The translations under genes were made by a program, and so were the position numbers. A stretch of 17,568 nt of DNA from Thermoplasmata archaeon. Its GTDB lineage: Archaea > Thermoplasmatota > Thermoplasmata > Thermoplasmatales > Thermoplasmataceae. A model generated the notes under the pieces. The model was not told where the DNA came from. It saw only the letters and a list, made by a program, of their open reading frames with translations, and ran no database searches. The stretch covers positions 1 to 17,568 of the forward strand of contig JAJZOT010000004.1 of assembly GCA_021847855.1 (NCBI GenBank). The letters run 5' to 3'. Positions 1 to 6,501 of this stretch are shown here, one piece after another. The first letter of the stretch is position 1; each line of letters starts with the position of its first letter.

Positions 1-1
1 G

Positions 2-172
2 AGAGCTGCCGGATTCGGCGTAAAGTTCACGCTTGGGAGCGATGCCCACAATATGAATGATCTCTCCAATATAAGAATTGCAACTGCCGTGGCAAGGAGG
101 GGTTGGCTAACTAAAGATGATGTTGTCAATGCGATGAATCTCCAGGACCTTCGAAAGGCACTGAGAACCTGA
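2..172 (+). CDS. PolX-type DNA polymerase/PHP phosphoesterase, C-terminal end only
   Basis: This is the last 56 codons of a gene whose start lies left of the window; codons begin at base 2 and the gene ends with TGA at 170-172. The visible protein contains GSDAH, the late PHP metal-ligand motif, followed by a helix with VARRGWL and a final region reading DVVNAMNLQDLRKAL. In bacterial and archaeal family X DNA polymerases, the C-terminal PHP domain ends in just this way (a T/SDAH motif, then an ARRGWL helix and a short leucine-rich tail). PHP domains of PolX act as Mn-dependent 3'-5' exonucleases or phosphoesterases in gap-filling repair. The polymerase half is not in the window, so a free-standing PHP phosphoesterase remains possible. 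Confidence 0.8.
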   Translation, partial: RAAGFGVKFTLGSDAHNMNDLSNIRIATAVARRGWLTKDDVVNAMNLQDLRKALRT

Positions 173-176
173 AAAG

Positions 177-193
177 CTCTTTCCCGCTTTTTC
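177..193 (+). terminator. T-rich stretch after the PolX gene
   Basis: Two pyrimidine/T-rich runs (CTCTTTCCCGCTTTTT) lie 5-20 bases after the PolX stop codon. Archaeal RNA polymerase can terminate at T-rich tracts without a hairpin, so this is a plausible terminator. There is no convincing stem. Confidence 0.35.
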
Positions 194-240
194 GTCGATT
201 ATGCCGTAATCATATTATTGAAAATTGGACTGTACTTTCC

Positions 241-603
241 ATGTTTGACCATAAAAGAAAGAAAAAACTTGAAAACGCAAAAAAATATGTCACTGGTCAC
301 GAGGGCGAATGCTTCAACGCAGTTTTTCGAAAATTGAATTCCCTCGAAGATGGGGCATTTCAGGCTGGCATCTTCAAAATGAAATATGTGTATAGCGAGG
401 TAAAGATACCGGGCAAGGAAGAGGTAGAGGTTATTGAGGATGTTCCGGACAGCATTGATAATGTATACTCAATGAGCTTTGACGTGACCGACACTGTGAA
501 GAATGAATTGTTAGGAATTGTATTTTACAGGGATAGTGTATCTACGTATCCTTCCATACATGAAAAAGAAATTGAAAGGATTGCCATGTCGATACTTGGT
601 TAA
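241..603 (+). CDS. hypothetical 120-residue cytoplasmic protein
   Basis: I do not recognise this family. The protein starts with a very basic segment (MFDHKRKKKLENAKK), followed by an acidic, beta-rich middle (KEEVEVIEDVPDSIDNVYS) and a hydrophobic strand around LLGIVFYRD. There is no signal peptide, membrane helix, zinc motif or catalytic signature. The ATG at 241 is the first start in the frame. An A/T-rich stretch TAATCATATTATT at about 208-219 lies at the right distance for a weak TATA box and a leaderless transcript. The gene stands alone between the PolX end and the SDR promoter, on the same strand as both. It is probably real because the frame is clean and codon use resembles its neighbours; no function can be proposed. 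Confidence 0.6.
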   Translation: MFDHKRKKKLENAKKYVTGHEGECFNAVFRKLNSLEDGAFQAGIFKMKYVYSEVKIPGKEEVEVIEDVPDSIDNVYSMSFDVTDTVKNELLGIVFYRDSVSTYPSIHEKEIERIAMSILG

Positions 604-650
604 TTCTGTTAAATCAACGCAAATGTTATTAAACTTTATAAACTAATACG

Positions 651-660
651 TTTATAAATA
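651..660 (+). promoter_or_regulatory. TATA box of the SDR-QueA operon
   Basis: TTTATAAATA is centred about 25 bases before the ATG at 680, which predicts transcription starting at or next to that ATG, that is a leaderless mRNA. A second, similar box (TTTATAAA) sits a little further upstream at about 635-642. There is no Shine-Dalgarno sequence before the ATG, which fits. Confidence 0.6.
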
Positions 661-679
661 ACACCAGCCTCTTCCTGCC

Positions 680-1318
680 ATGGAAAAGGTTGTGATTATA
701 AGTGGTGGCACTAAGGGTCTGGGAAAATCTCTGGTCAGGTTGTTCAATAAAAGTGGATGGCTCGTATCATCTTTTGGAAGAAGTGTTTCCAGAAATGGCA
801 TTGAAAGCGATACGGGAATACTGTGGACGAAAGCGGATATGCGCTTTGAGTCTGATATTGATATTGTAATTAAGAGGACCATGGAGGAATTCGGCCCTCC
901 AAATGTGCTCATACTAAATGCGGGCACAATATCTCCCTGCAAGGAAATTGTTGACGACAGCATATTGAATCTGAGGAAGAATTTTGAGATAAATGTGTTT
1001 GCGAATACATACCTGACACAGCTTTTTCTCGCGAATTCAAAGAATGGGCTGGTTGTACACATAACTTCGGATGTTTCAAAGACACCCGCCCGGGGATGGT
1101 CTTTTTATGGTTCATCGAAGTCCGCAATGGATTACATTATCCGGGCGCTGACAGTTGAGGTTCCTCAATCCAGGTTTCTTTCAATTGATCCAGGCGACAT
1201 GGCCACTGAGATGCACTTTATTGCAGATCCAACGGCGGATTCTGATGAACTGCAGTCACCAGAAAAGGCAGCAGAAAGGGTATTTCAGAAGATTATAAGC
1301 GAGGCTGGTGCAGTTTGA
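680..1318 (+). CDS. short-chain dehydrogenase/reductase (SDR), classical-like
   Basis: A 212-residue Rossmann-fold oxidoreductase. The nucleotide-binding glycine motif is near the N terminus (SGGTKGLGK, residues 8-16, a variant of TGxxxGxG). The NAG motif is at 80-82, the catalytic Ser at about 130 and the YxxxK pair at Tyr143/Lys147, followed by PGDMATEM (171-178), the usual P-G-x-x-x-T segment. All classical catalytic positions are therefore present, and an NAD(P)H-dependent oxidation or reduction of a small alcohol/ketone is expected; the substrate cannot be read from sequence. At 212 residues it is shorter than the usual 240-260. The start at 680 fits a leaderless promoter at 651-660. The stop overlaps the start of the QueA-like gene (TTGA), so the two are probably co-transcribed and translationally coupled, and may act on one pathway. 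Confidence 0.88.
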   Translation: MEKVVIISGGTKGLGKSLVRLFNKSGWLVSSFGRSVSRNGIESDTGILWTKADMRFESDIDIVIKRTMEEFGPPNVLILNAGTISPCKEIVDDSILNLRKNFEINVFANTYLTQLFLANSKNGLVVHITSDVSKTPARGWSFYGSSKSAMDYIIRALTVEVPQSRFLSIDPGDMATEMHFIADPTADSDELQSPEKAAERVFQKIISEAGAV

Positions 1319-2331
1319 ATGGACAGAACCTGATACTTATACCTGGAACTAAGACGGGGATTCCGCAGGAATATACGGGAAGGAGAAGATCAGACGTTAA
1401 ACTGCTCCGTATAGATAGAATGAAAGGATCTTTTGAGTTTGGTGAATTTGAGGCAATTTTTAACCTTCTTAACCCGGATGATGTGCTGGTATTTAATAAC
1501 AGTTCATTGGTGCCGGCCCACTTCAGGCCTTATGACAGGGAAGAAGAGAAGTTTGTGGACATAAACATCGGGTATCATGAGAAGGGCCTTATTGCAGAGG
1601 CCAGATCCAGGCAGACTAATTTCCACGCAGGAAAGAGGTTATACTTTGCAGATGGTTCTTACATTTCTCTATCCCGCAGAATGAAGGATTATGGAAGATA
1701 TTGGGAAATTGATCCTGGAAACGGTTTTGATTTCCATGGACTGAGTTCATCCGAAGGCTCGTACATAATTTACGATGAAAACATGCGGTATTTACCAGGA
1801 AGTGTATATGCTTCTGAAATTGCCAGAATTCCTGGTTCTGTTGAATATCCTTCAGCATCCAGACCGTTTACGGGTTTGATAATGAACAGGCTTAAGAAGA
1901 ATGGAATAAGGACTCTGGAAATAACACTGCATTGCAATCTTGGATCGCTCGATGCAACTGAGTTTTATAACAAAAATCACCTGCTTCCTGAATATTTCTC
2001 TGTCAATGCAGATGTCGCTGAAGAGCTCACATATCTCAGCAGAAATGGGTCCAGGATTATAGCGGTCGGCACAACGGTTGTCAGAGCCTTGGAAAGCGCA
2101 AGGAAAGGCGACAAATTTTACCCTGCTCATGGCTATACCAATATTTTGATTGATGGATACAGGAAGACAGGGATCAATGGCCTCGTAACCGGGATGCATG
2201 ACCCTTCAACATCCCATCTCCTCATGCTCTCAAATTTTGTGGACATTGAATTGATTAAAGCATCATATTCAGCAGCTGCTGAAAGCGGTTTCACCTGGCA
2301 TGAGTTTGGTGATTCATGTATAATATTATGA
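1315..2331 (+). CDS. QueA-like protein (S-adenosylmethionine:tRNA ribosyltransferase-isomerase family), divergent
   Basis: A 338-residue protein with the QueA fold signature from end to end: DDVLVFNNSSLVPAHF (55-70), PGSVEYPSASRPFT (173-186), ITLHCNLGSL (203-212), AVGTTVVRALESA (250-262), TGMHDPSTSHLLML (292-305) and a final FGDSCIIL. Bacterial QueA transfers and rearranges the ribosyl part of SAM onto preQ1 in tRNA to make epoxyqueuosine. Archaea normally make archaeosine instead, so the substrate here is unknown. Two motifs that are strongly conserved in bacterial QueA are rewritten: PTAGLHFT reads PSASRPFT, and TNFHLPKSTLLML reads TGMHDPSTSHLLML. The start is TTG at 1315, overlapping the SDR stop as TTGA with GGTG just upstream; no ATG or GTG fits the beginning of homology. 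It could be a relative with a changed substrate rather than a queuosine enzyme. Confidence 0.82.
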   Translation: MNGQNLILIPGTKTGIPQEYTGRRRSDVKLLRIDRMKGSFEFGEFEAIFNLLNPDDVLVFNNSSLVPAHFRPYDREEEKFVDINIGYHEKGLIAEARSRQTNFHAGKRLYFADGSYISLSRRMKDYGRYWEIDPGNGFDFHGLSSSEGSYIIYDENMRYLPGSVYASEIARIPGSVEYPSASRPFTGLIMNRLKKNGIRTLEITLHCNLGSLDATEFYNKNHLLPEYFSVNADVAEELTYLSRNGSRIIAVGTTVVRALESARKGDKFYPAHGYTNILIDGYRKTGINGLVTGMHDPSTSHLLMLSNFVDIELIKASYSAAAESGFTWHEFGDSCIIL

Positions 2332-5300
2332 ATCCCTGAATTTACCTCTTCTTATAAGAGCAACGAAAATAAGTGATGCAACAACAACCATTGCTATTAT
2401 AATCAGCGTGAATTCCACCTCATAAGGTATTGGCGTTGGTTTGGTAAAGTTGATTACTAGACTCGCGGCAGACCCGTTTATTATTAGAGAACCTGTCAAG
2501 GGTGACGTGGTATACCCGGTTACATTTGTCACGGAATAGACATATGTTCCATTACTGAGGGAGAGCACAAGAGGATTGGAGGACAGATGATAGACTGTTC
2601 CATTGAATTCTATTGTCCAGTTCTGACCCGAAGGGAGGCCAGACTCACTTAAAGTTACAAGATAGGTGAGCCGGAAAAACTCAATCGGTACAATCACATT
2701 TGACCCATTAACTGTAAAGTTGCCCTGCAGGGATGCTGCAGAAAATATATCCGAAGACCTGCTAAAGGTGTAATGATAAGTGCCGTTTGTCAGATTCAGG
2801 AAATATGATGATCTCTGCAATGGACCGGAGGATGCTATTCCAGAAACATTCACGGACCACGTTACATTTCCGGTCAGACCGGTCTCCCTGAACTCAACCA
2901 GGTAAACCTTCTTGATGAAGATGATGTGGATGCTGAGATTGCTTCCGTCTATCGTGAATGTTCCATTGCCCTCTGGCGCATATATAGGATTCGATGCGGA
3001 AACACTGTATGTGTATGGCCCGTCTGTAACGTTTGTCGTAAATGACGATCCTGCTGCAATTGGGCCGGATGGCAGAAGTCCGGAAACATTCACCCAGTAG
3101 TAGGTTCCGGCAGGAAGCCCGCTCTCATTAAAGGTAACAACATAATTGCCTTTGACATAGAAGGCAATCCCCTGCTGCAGGCTCTTTGAAGAATAATTAA
3201 CGTACCAGGTGTCGTTTGATGTATTCTGGAATATCAGATTTGCGCCAGTAACCTGAGTCTGGTCTGATGCATAATCTATAACAGATGATAGTGGCATTTC
3301 CCATTTTCCTGAACCGTATGACTCAACCTGCGGAATTATTGTCCCCGAAGTGCCGTTACCAAAGACCCCTGTTTTTGAAGAAATAGCCCCCGCGAGCACG
3401 ATCTGAGGCACAAGGGAAAGAGGTGAATTTTGTCCCGGAAACTGGCCCAGCGAAAGGATGGACCCGTTGTAATAATAGGTGTAGCCCTTTTTTCCTATGA
3501 TGAAGGAAGAACCAGGAACAGATATTTTAAGTGAACTCGCACCGACAGATGTTATCAAGACGCTTGATAGTGAGGTATTGCCTGATAATATTACAGATGT
3601 AAGGTTAAACGTTTTCTTAAAAGGGATAATTACCTCAGTTGAATTGTAGACACTTAGCCGTTCGTTCCTGAAGGTCCCTGAGAATGGGGTGTTAATTGAT
3701 ATTGAAAAGTTTGCAATGAGATCTGAGGAATTTACACCGTATATTTGTAACATGGACTGAGCCCAGTATTCAGGAAAACCTGTTTCCCCTGCGAGGAAGA
3801 AGTTTTCCTCTATGGTGGCATTGTATTTTGAAAAGACTGTGCCGTTTGGATTGTAAGATGTCACGTTCAGCCCTGTGAGATTAATGGAAGCAGATATGCC
3901 AGAGAGGTCTCCTGAAATGCCGTTAAAGGACTGATCCATCAGATAATTTGTGAGGTTATAGGCATTGACGGTACCCCATCCATTTAGAAGGCTGTATCCG
4001 TACCTGTCCTGATAGAGAACATTGCACCCCTTTACTACTGGATGAAAAGCAAGCGAGGGCAGTGAGGAGTTGTATGACATTTGCTGAATAATCCCTGTCT
4101 GACCGCTGTAAAATGAATTCGTATACTGCAAGGTACCAATGCGGTAAATTTCTGGATTTACAAAACCCAGCTTACCGTCGCCTGCCTTTAGAAGGGAATG
4201 GTCAATTTCGGCCAGGATGCCGCCTAAAGATGGAGATGCAATGCTTGTTCCTGCAACAGCTTCAAACGGACGACCAATTGAGGCATTGGATGCGTAATAT
4301 GTATCACCACAAATTGTTATAGTCATTATGGTATCATTTGCAAGTGATGAAAGATCCGGAACGCCACGACCTGCGCCATTGATAAGAAGATTGGCGGACG
4401 AATTGACCTGCCATGAGGGTTCGGCGTATAAATGGGATATTCCCGATGTTGTACCCACGGCGTAACCTGTTGATGATGTTGCTGGAACGAACCAGTTCTT
4501 TTCGGAAACAATGCTTAAATTCGTATTCAGGTACATTGAAACGCCTCCGACCGCCAGCATACCGTAATTATCATATGCAACAGAGGCTGGGAAACTCTCG
4601 TTTGATCCTAAATATTCTTTATTTACGTTAGAGTAACAGTCGCCATCGTCACCGCTTGCGGCCATTACGGTTATTCCGCGAAGGGTCGCTTCTTTGAGCA
4701 TGGAGTTCCAGGTAGAATTGACACAGTCAGGTCCACCCCATGAGTTTGAAATCACAGATAGATTGAGCAAATTACTGTATGCAGGTGATGTTTGTGATGG
4801 GTTAAGTAATGCAGCGAAGGCCAGATCCAAGCAGGAATTACTTGACGTGTTTCCATAGGCATTATATATCGTTGAGCCGGGCGCGGTGCTTCCGAGCATT
4901 TCGAGATCAAGCGTGTTTTCAATGTTTGCACCAGTTGTATCATATGAAGACAGAAAACTTGGTTCAGGAGCACCATTGATTGGATATCCGTATACCTTGC
5001 TGTGGGGTTCTCCAGGTGGAATGGTTTCATTGTAATAATCATAAATATCCGACGGATCAAATGGGCCAACGTATGTGCCTGGCTTCAGAAGCCCCTCCCT
5101 TGTCTGGACGTTTCCTGAACCATTGTATTCACCAGACCATAATATTGTGGCTTCCACCATGTTTGTAGGATAACCATACTGCTTGAAAAGTGATACCTCA
5201 TTCATTGCCACCTGCAGGTCTGATCCAAAAATGTACTGGGCTCCGGAATAATTCACTGGAATCGGATAACCTAATGTTGATTTTGATGAACTATTGAATC

Positions 5301-5988
5301 CTGTTGCTTTCAGTGCCCTGGAAATTAATGGAGAATGCCCTATTACCAGCTCAGAGTAATCTGAAAGGCCGGATATCGACTGTACATAAGGTTCAATGCT
5401 TAAAGGAAGACTTGGCGTCCCGGCCGGGGCATAGAAATCACCGATTGGGGATGTGTAATTTTCAATTGCGATGCCAAAAATATTTTTGACTGTATTTGCG
5501 GATGCCTTAAAGCCAAGAATGGATCGATCGCTGAATTCCTGAATGTCGACTGCCCCCGATGTCTTCACGTAGCTGACAAGATTGTTGTAAACATTCTGCG
5601 GTCCGCCGAACATTTGGTTAAACTCGTTGAGGGAGAGGAAATGATGATACATTGTTGAAGAGGGATCACTTATTTCAGACAACAAAGAATTCATAAACGT
5701 ACAATTTGTTGGATAAAGGCTAACAACTACAGTCAGGAGAGACGCAGGACTGCCATTATCCTCAGTGAAATTTGACACCCCATACTGATTGTAAAAAGGA
5801 ATGTATGCAGCCACCGGTACAATGGGTCCATAAGAATTGCTGTTAAGAGATGTATAATGATCATAAAGTATGTGATTATTTCCGCTTCCATCGCTATTTA
5901 CTGCAATAAATAGTGACGAGCCAAGAAGAATAATGAGAACCATTATTGAATAAATTGTTCGGTTATCAATAACAAAGTTTTTTTTCAC
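2326..5988 (-). CDS. S53 family acid serine-carboxyl protease (sedolisin/kumamolisin type), membrane anchored with three C-terminal beta-domains
   Basis: A 1220-residue exported endopeptidase. Order of parts: N-terminal hydrophobic signal/anchor (about 13-30); pro-kumamolisin activation domain (about 85-195); S53 catalytic domain (about 225-685) with Glu357 and Asp361 (IENTLDLEM), SNSWGG (414-419), oxyanion Asp447 (ASGDDG) and nucleophile Ser582 in GTSIASP; a linker; three ESGLP-type repeats (945-1184); a C-terminal transmembrane helix (about 1190-1211) and a basic tail. Members cut proteins at low pH, fitting a cell-surface digestive role. By eye the calcium site looks lost: the usual FHD reads FHP (Pro650) and the GWD aspartate is Ser666. 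Six cysteines occur, all before residue 660. NxS/T sequons are abundant. The start is GTG at 5988, 24 bp after the small upstream gene. It converges with and overlaps the QueA-like gene by 6 bp. Confidence 0.9.
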   Translation of the reverse strand: MKKNFVIDNRTIYSIMVLIILLGSSLFIAVNSDGSGNNHILYDHYTSLNSNSYGPIVPVAAYIPFYNQYGVSNFTEDNGSPASLLTVVVSLYPTNCTFMNSLLSEISDPSSTMYHHFLSLNEFNQMFGGPQNVYNNLVSYVKTSGAVDIQEFSDRSILGFKASANTVKNIFGIAIENYTSPIGDFYAPAGTPSLPLSIEPYVQSISGLSDYSELVIGHSPLISRALKATGFNSSSKSTLGYPIPVNYSGAQYIFGSDLQVAMNEVSLFKQYGYPTNMVEATILWSGEYNGSGNVQTREGLLKPGTYVGPFDPSDIYDYYNETIPPGEPHSKVYGYPINGAPEPSFLSSYDTTGANIENTLDLEMLGSTAPGSTIYNAYGNTSSNSCLDLAFAALLNPSQTSPAYSNLLNLSVISNSWGGPDCVNSTWNSMLKEATLRGITVMAASGDDGDCYSNVNKEYLGSNESFPASVAYDNYGMLAVGGVSMYLNTNLSIVSEKNWFVPATSSTGYAVGTTSGISHLYAEPSWQVNSSANLLINGAGRGVPDLSSLANDTIMTITICGDTYYASNASIGRPFEAVAGTSIASPSLGGILAEIDHSLLKAGDGKLGFVNPEIYRIGTLQYTNSFYSGQTGIIQQMSYNSSLPSLAFHPVVKGCNVLYQDRYGYSLLNGWGTVNAYNLTNYLMDQSFNGISGDLSGISASINLTGLNVTSYNPNGTVFSKYNATIEENFFLAGETGFPEYWAQSMLQIYGVNSSDLIANFSISINTPFSGTFRNERLSVYNSTEVIIPFKKTFNLTSVILSGNTSLSSVLITSVGASSLKISVPGSSFIIGKKGYTYYYNGSILSLGQFPGQNSPLSLVPQIVLAGAISSKTGVFGNGTSGTIIPQVESYGSGKWEMPLSSVIDYASDQTQVTGANLIFQNTSNDTWYVNYSSKSLQQGIAFYVKGNYVVTFNESGLPAGTYYWVNVSGLLPSGPIAAGSSFTTNVTDGPYTYSVSASNPIYAPEGNGTFTIDGSNLSIHIIFIKKVYLVEFRETGLTGNVTWSVNVSGIASSGPLQRSSYFLNLTNGTYHYTFSRSSDIFSAASLQGNFTVNGSNVIVPIEFFRLTYLVTLSESGLPSGQNWTIEFNGTVYHLSSNPLVLSLSNGTYVYSVTNVTGYTTSPLTGSLIINGSAASLVINFTKPTPIPYEVEFTLIIIAMVVVASLIFVALIRRGKFRDS
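2437..3156 (-). repeat. three ESGLP-G-W beta-domain repeats of the S53 protease
   Basis: Residues about 945-1184 hold three diverged copies of roughly 75-80 residues. Each opens with a strand ending in ESGLP or ETGLT plus a tryptophan or tyrosine (VTFNESGLPAGTYYW, VEFRETGLTGNVTW, VTLSESGLPSGQNW), continues with a Gly/Asn-Gly-x-Tyr turn (DGPYTYSV, NGTYHYTF, NGTYVYSV) and closes with a G-x-x-x-I-x-G-S-x strand. They probably form an Ig-like or PEGA-like stalk between catalytic domain and membrane anchor. The same unit occurs five times in the protein at 13196-16927. Confidence 0.8.
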
Positions 5989-5997
5989 GCTTACAAC

Positions 5998-6007
5998 ATT
6001 TATTAAA
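5998..6007 (-). promoter_or_regulatory. possible TATA-like box before the S53 protease gene
   Basis: On the minus strand TTTAATAAAT lies 10-19 bases before the GTG start. That is closer than the 25-27 bases expected for a leaderless promoter, so the gene may instead be read from the 94-residue gene upstream. Weak call. Confidence 0.25.
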
Positions 6008-6012
6008 GTGAA

Positions 6013-6297
6013 TTAGCGTTCAAATACTTTTTTAGCTTTATTTTCTGTAAGAATCTTCATAACTGTTGTAAGTACCAACTCCTTTTTTGCCTGATCCGGG
6101 TCTGATACATTTCCAAGGTCAATTCTCTGGTCACCTATGTCAGCGAAAAGTGAACCCAAATCCAGATGAAAGTGCAGTAATCCCCGGTTTCTGAAATAGA
6201 AATGACAGGGCGATTTTTCACTGATTCCTTCGATCATTCTTATCCTAGCTATAAGATCACTAACCGAGTTTAAGTCGTTGCAGGATGTGTGCCGCAT
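6013..6297 (-). CDS. hypothetical 94-residue protein with an HFH motif
   Basis: Not a family I can name with confidence. The core reads EGISEKSPCHFYFRNRGLLH, then FHLDLGSLFADIGDQRIDLG: a compact beta-sheet-like segment with a His-Phe-His pair, an N-terminal helix with RIRMIEG and a C-terminal Lys-rich helix. It loosely recalls small phosphoribosyl/luciferase-related or DUF5519-like domains (GxExxP then a FHxD strand), but this is only a resemblance. There is no signal peptide. The ATG at 6297 is the first in the frame. It lies 24 bp upstream of the S53 protease gene on the same strand, so co-transcription is likely, although a cytoplasmic protein in front of an exported protease need not share its function. 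Minus-strand A/T boxes at about 6303-6330 do not fit the usual TATA spacing cleanly. Confidence 0.6.
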   Translation of the reverse strand: MRHTSCNDLNSVSDLIARIRMIEGISEKSPCHFYFRNRGLLHFHLDLGSLFADIGDQRIDLGNVSDPDQAKKELVLTTVMKILTENKAKKVFER

Positions 6298-6501
6298 ACA
6301 GATTCTAATATATCAATTAAGGAGAATTATTTAGTTGTTCTCATGCCTCGAGAAAAATGCTATCCTTAAATGGAGAAGATCCAGTGATCACAAAGACGTT
6401 TTGAGCATTGAAGAAATCTAAAAATTATATTGTTTTCCTGTGCGGTCTAAACAGTTTCAATTATTGACAAAATGTTAAGGTGATAGTGTAATTATCAGAC
6501 G
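6298..6501. promoter_or_regulatory. divergent promoter region between the 94-residue gene and the permease
   Basis: The two genes are read away from each other, so both promoters must lie in these 204 bases. Candidate boxes are the A/T stretch around 6303-6319 (minus strand) and AAAATTATATTG at about 6421-6432 (plus strand). No operator-like palindrome longer than 8 bases stands out. Confidence 0.4.
6477..6484 (+). promoter_or_regulatory. Shine-Dalgarno-like AAGGTGAT before the permease
   Basis: AAGGTGAT is a strong complement to the 3' end of archaeal 16S rRNA (consensus GGAGGTGATC). Its last base is 17 nt before the TTG at 6502, which is longer than usual. The only in-frame codons in between (TGT AAT TAT CAG ACG) include no standard start, and a TAG at 6484-6486 blocks extension. 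Confidence 0.45.

Noticed and set aside
652..1062. 136-residue minus-strand frame opposite the SDR gene
   Set aside because: It is the antisense shadow of the SDR gene, which has all catalytic motifs and a promoter; the antisense protein has no recognisable feature.
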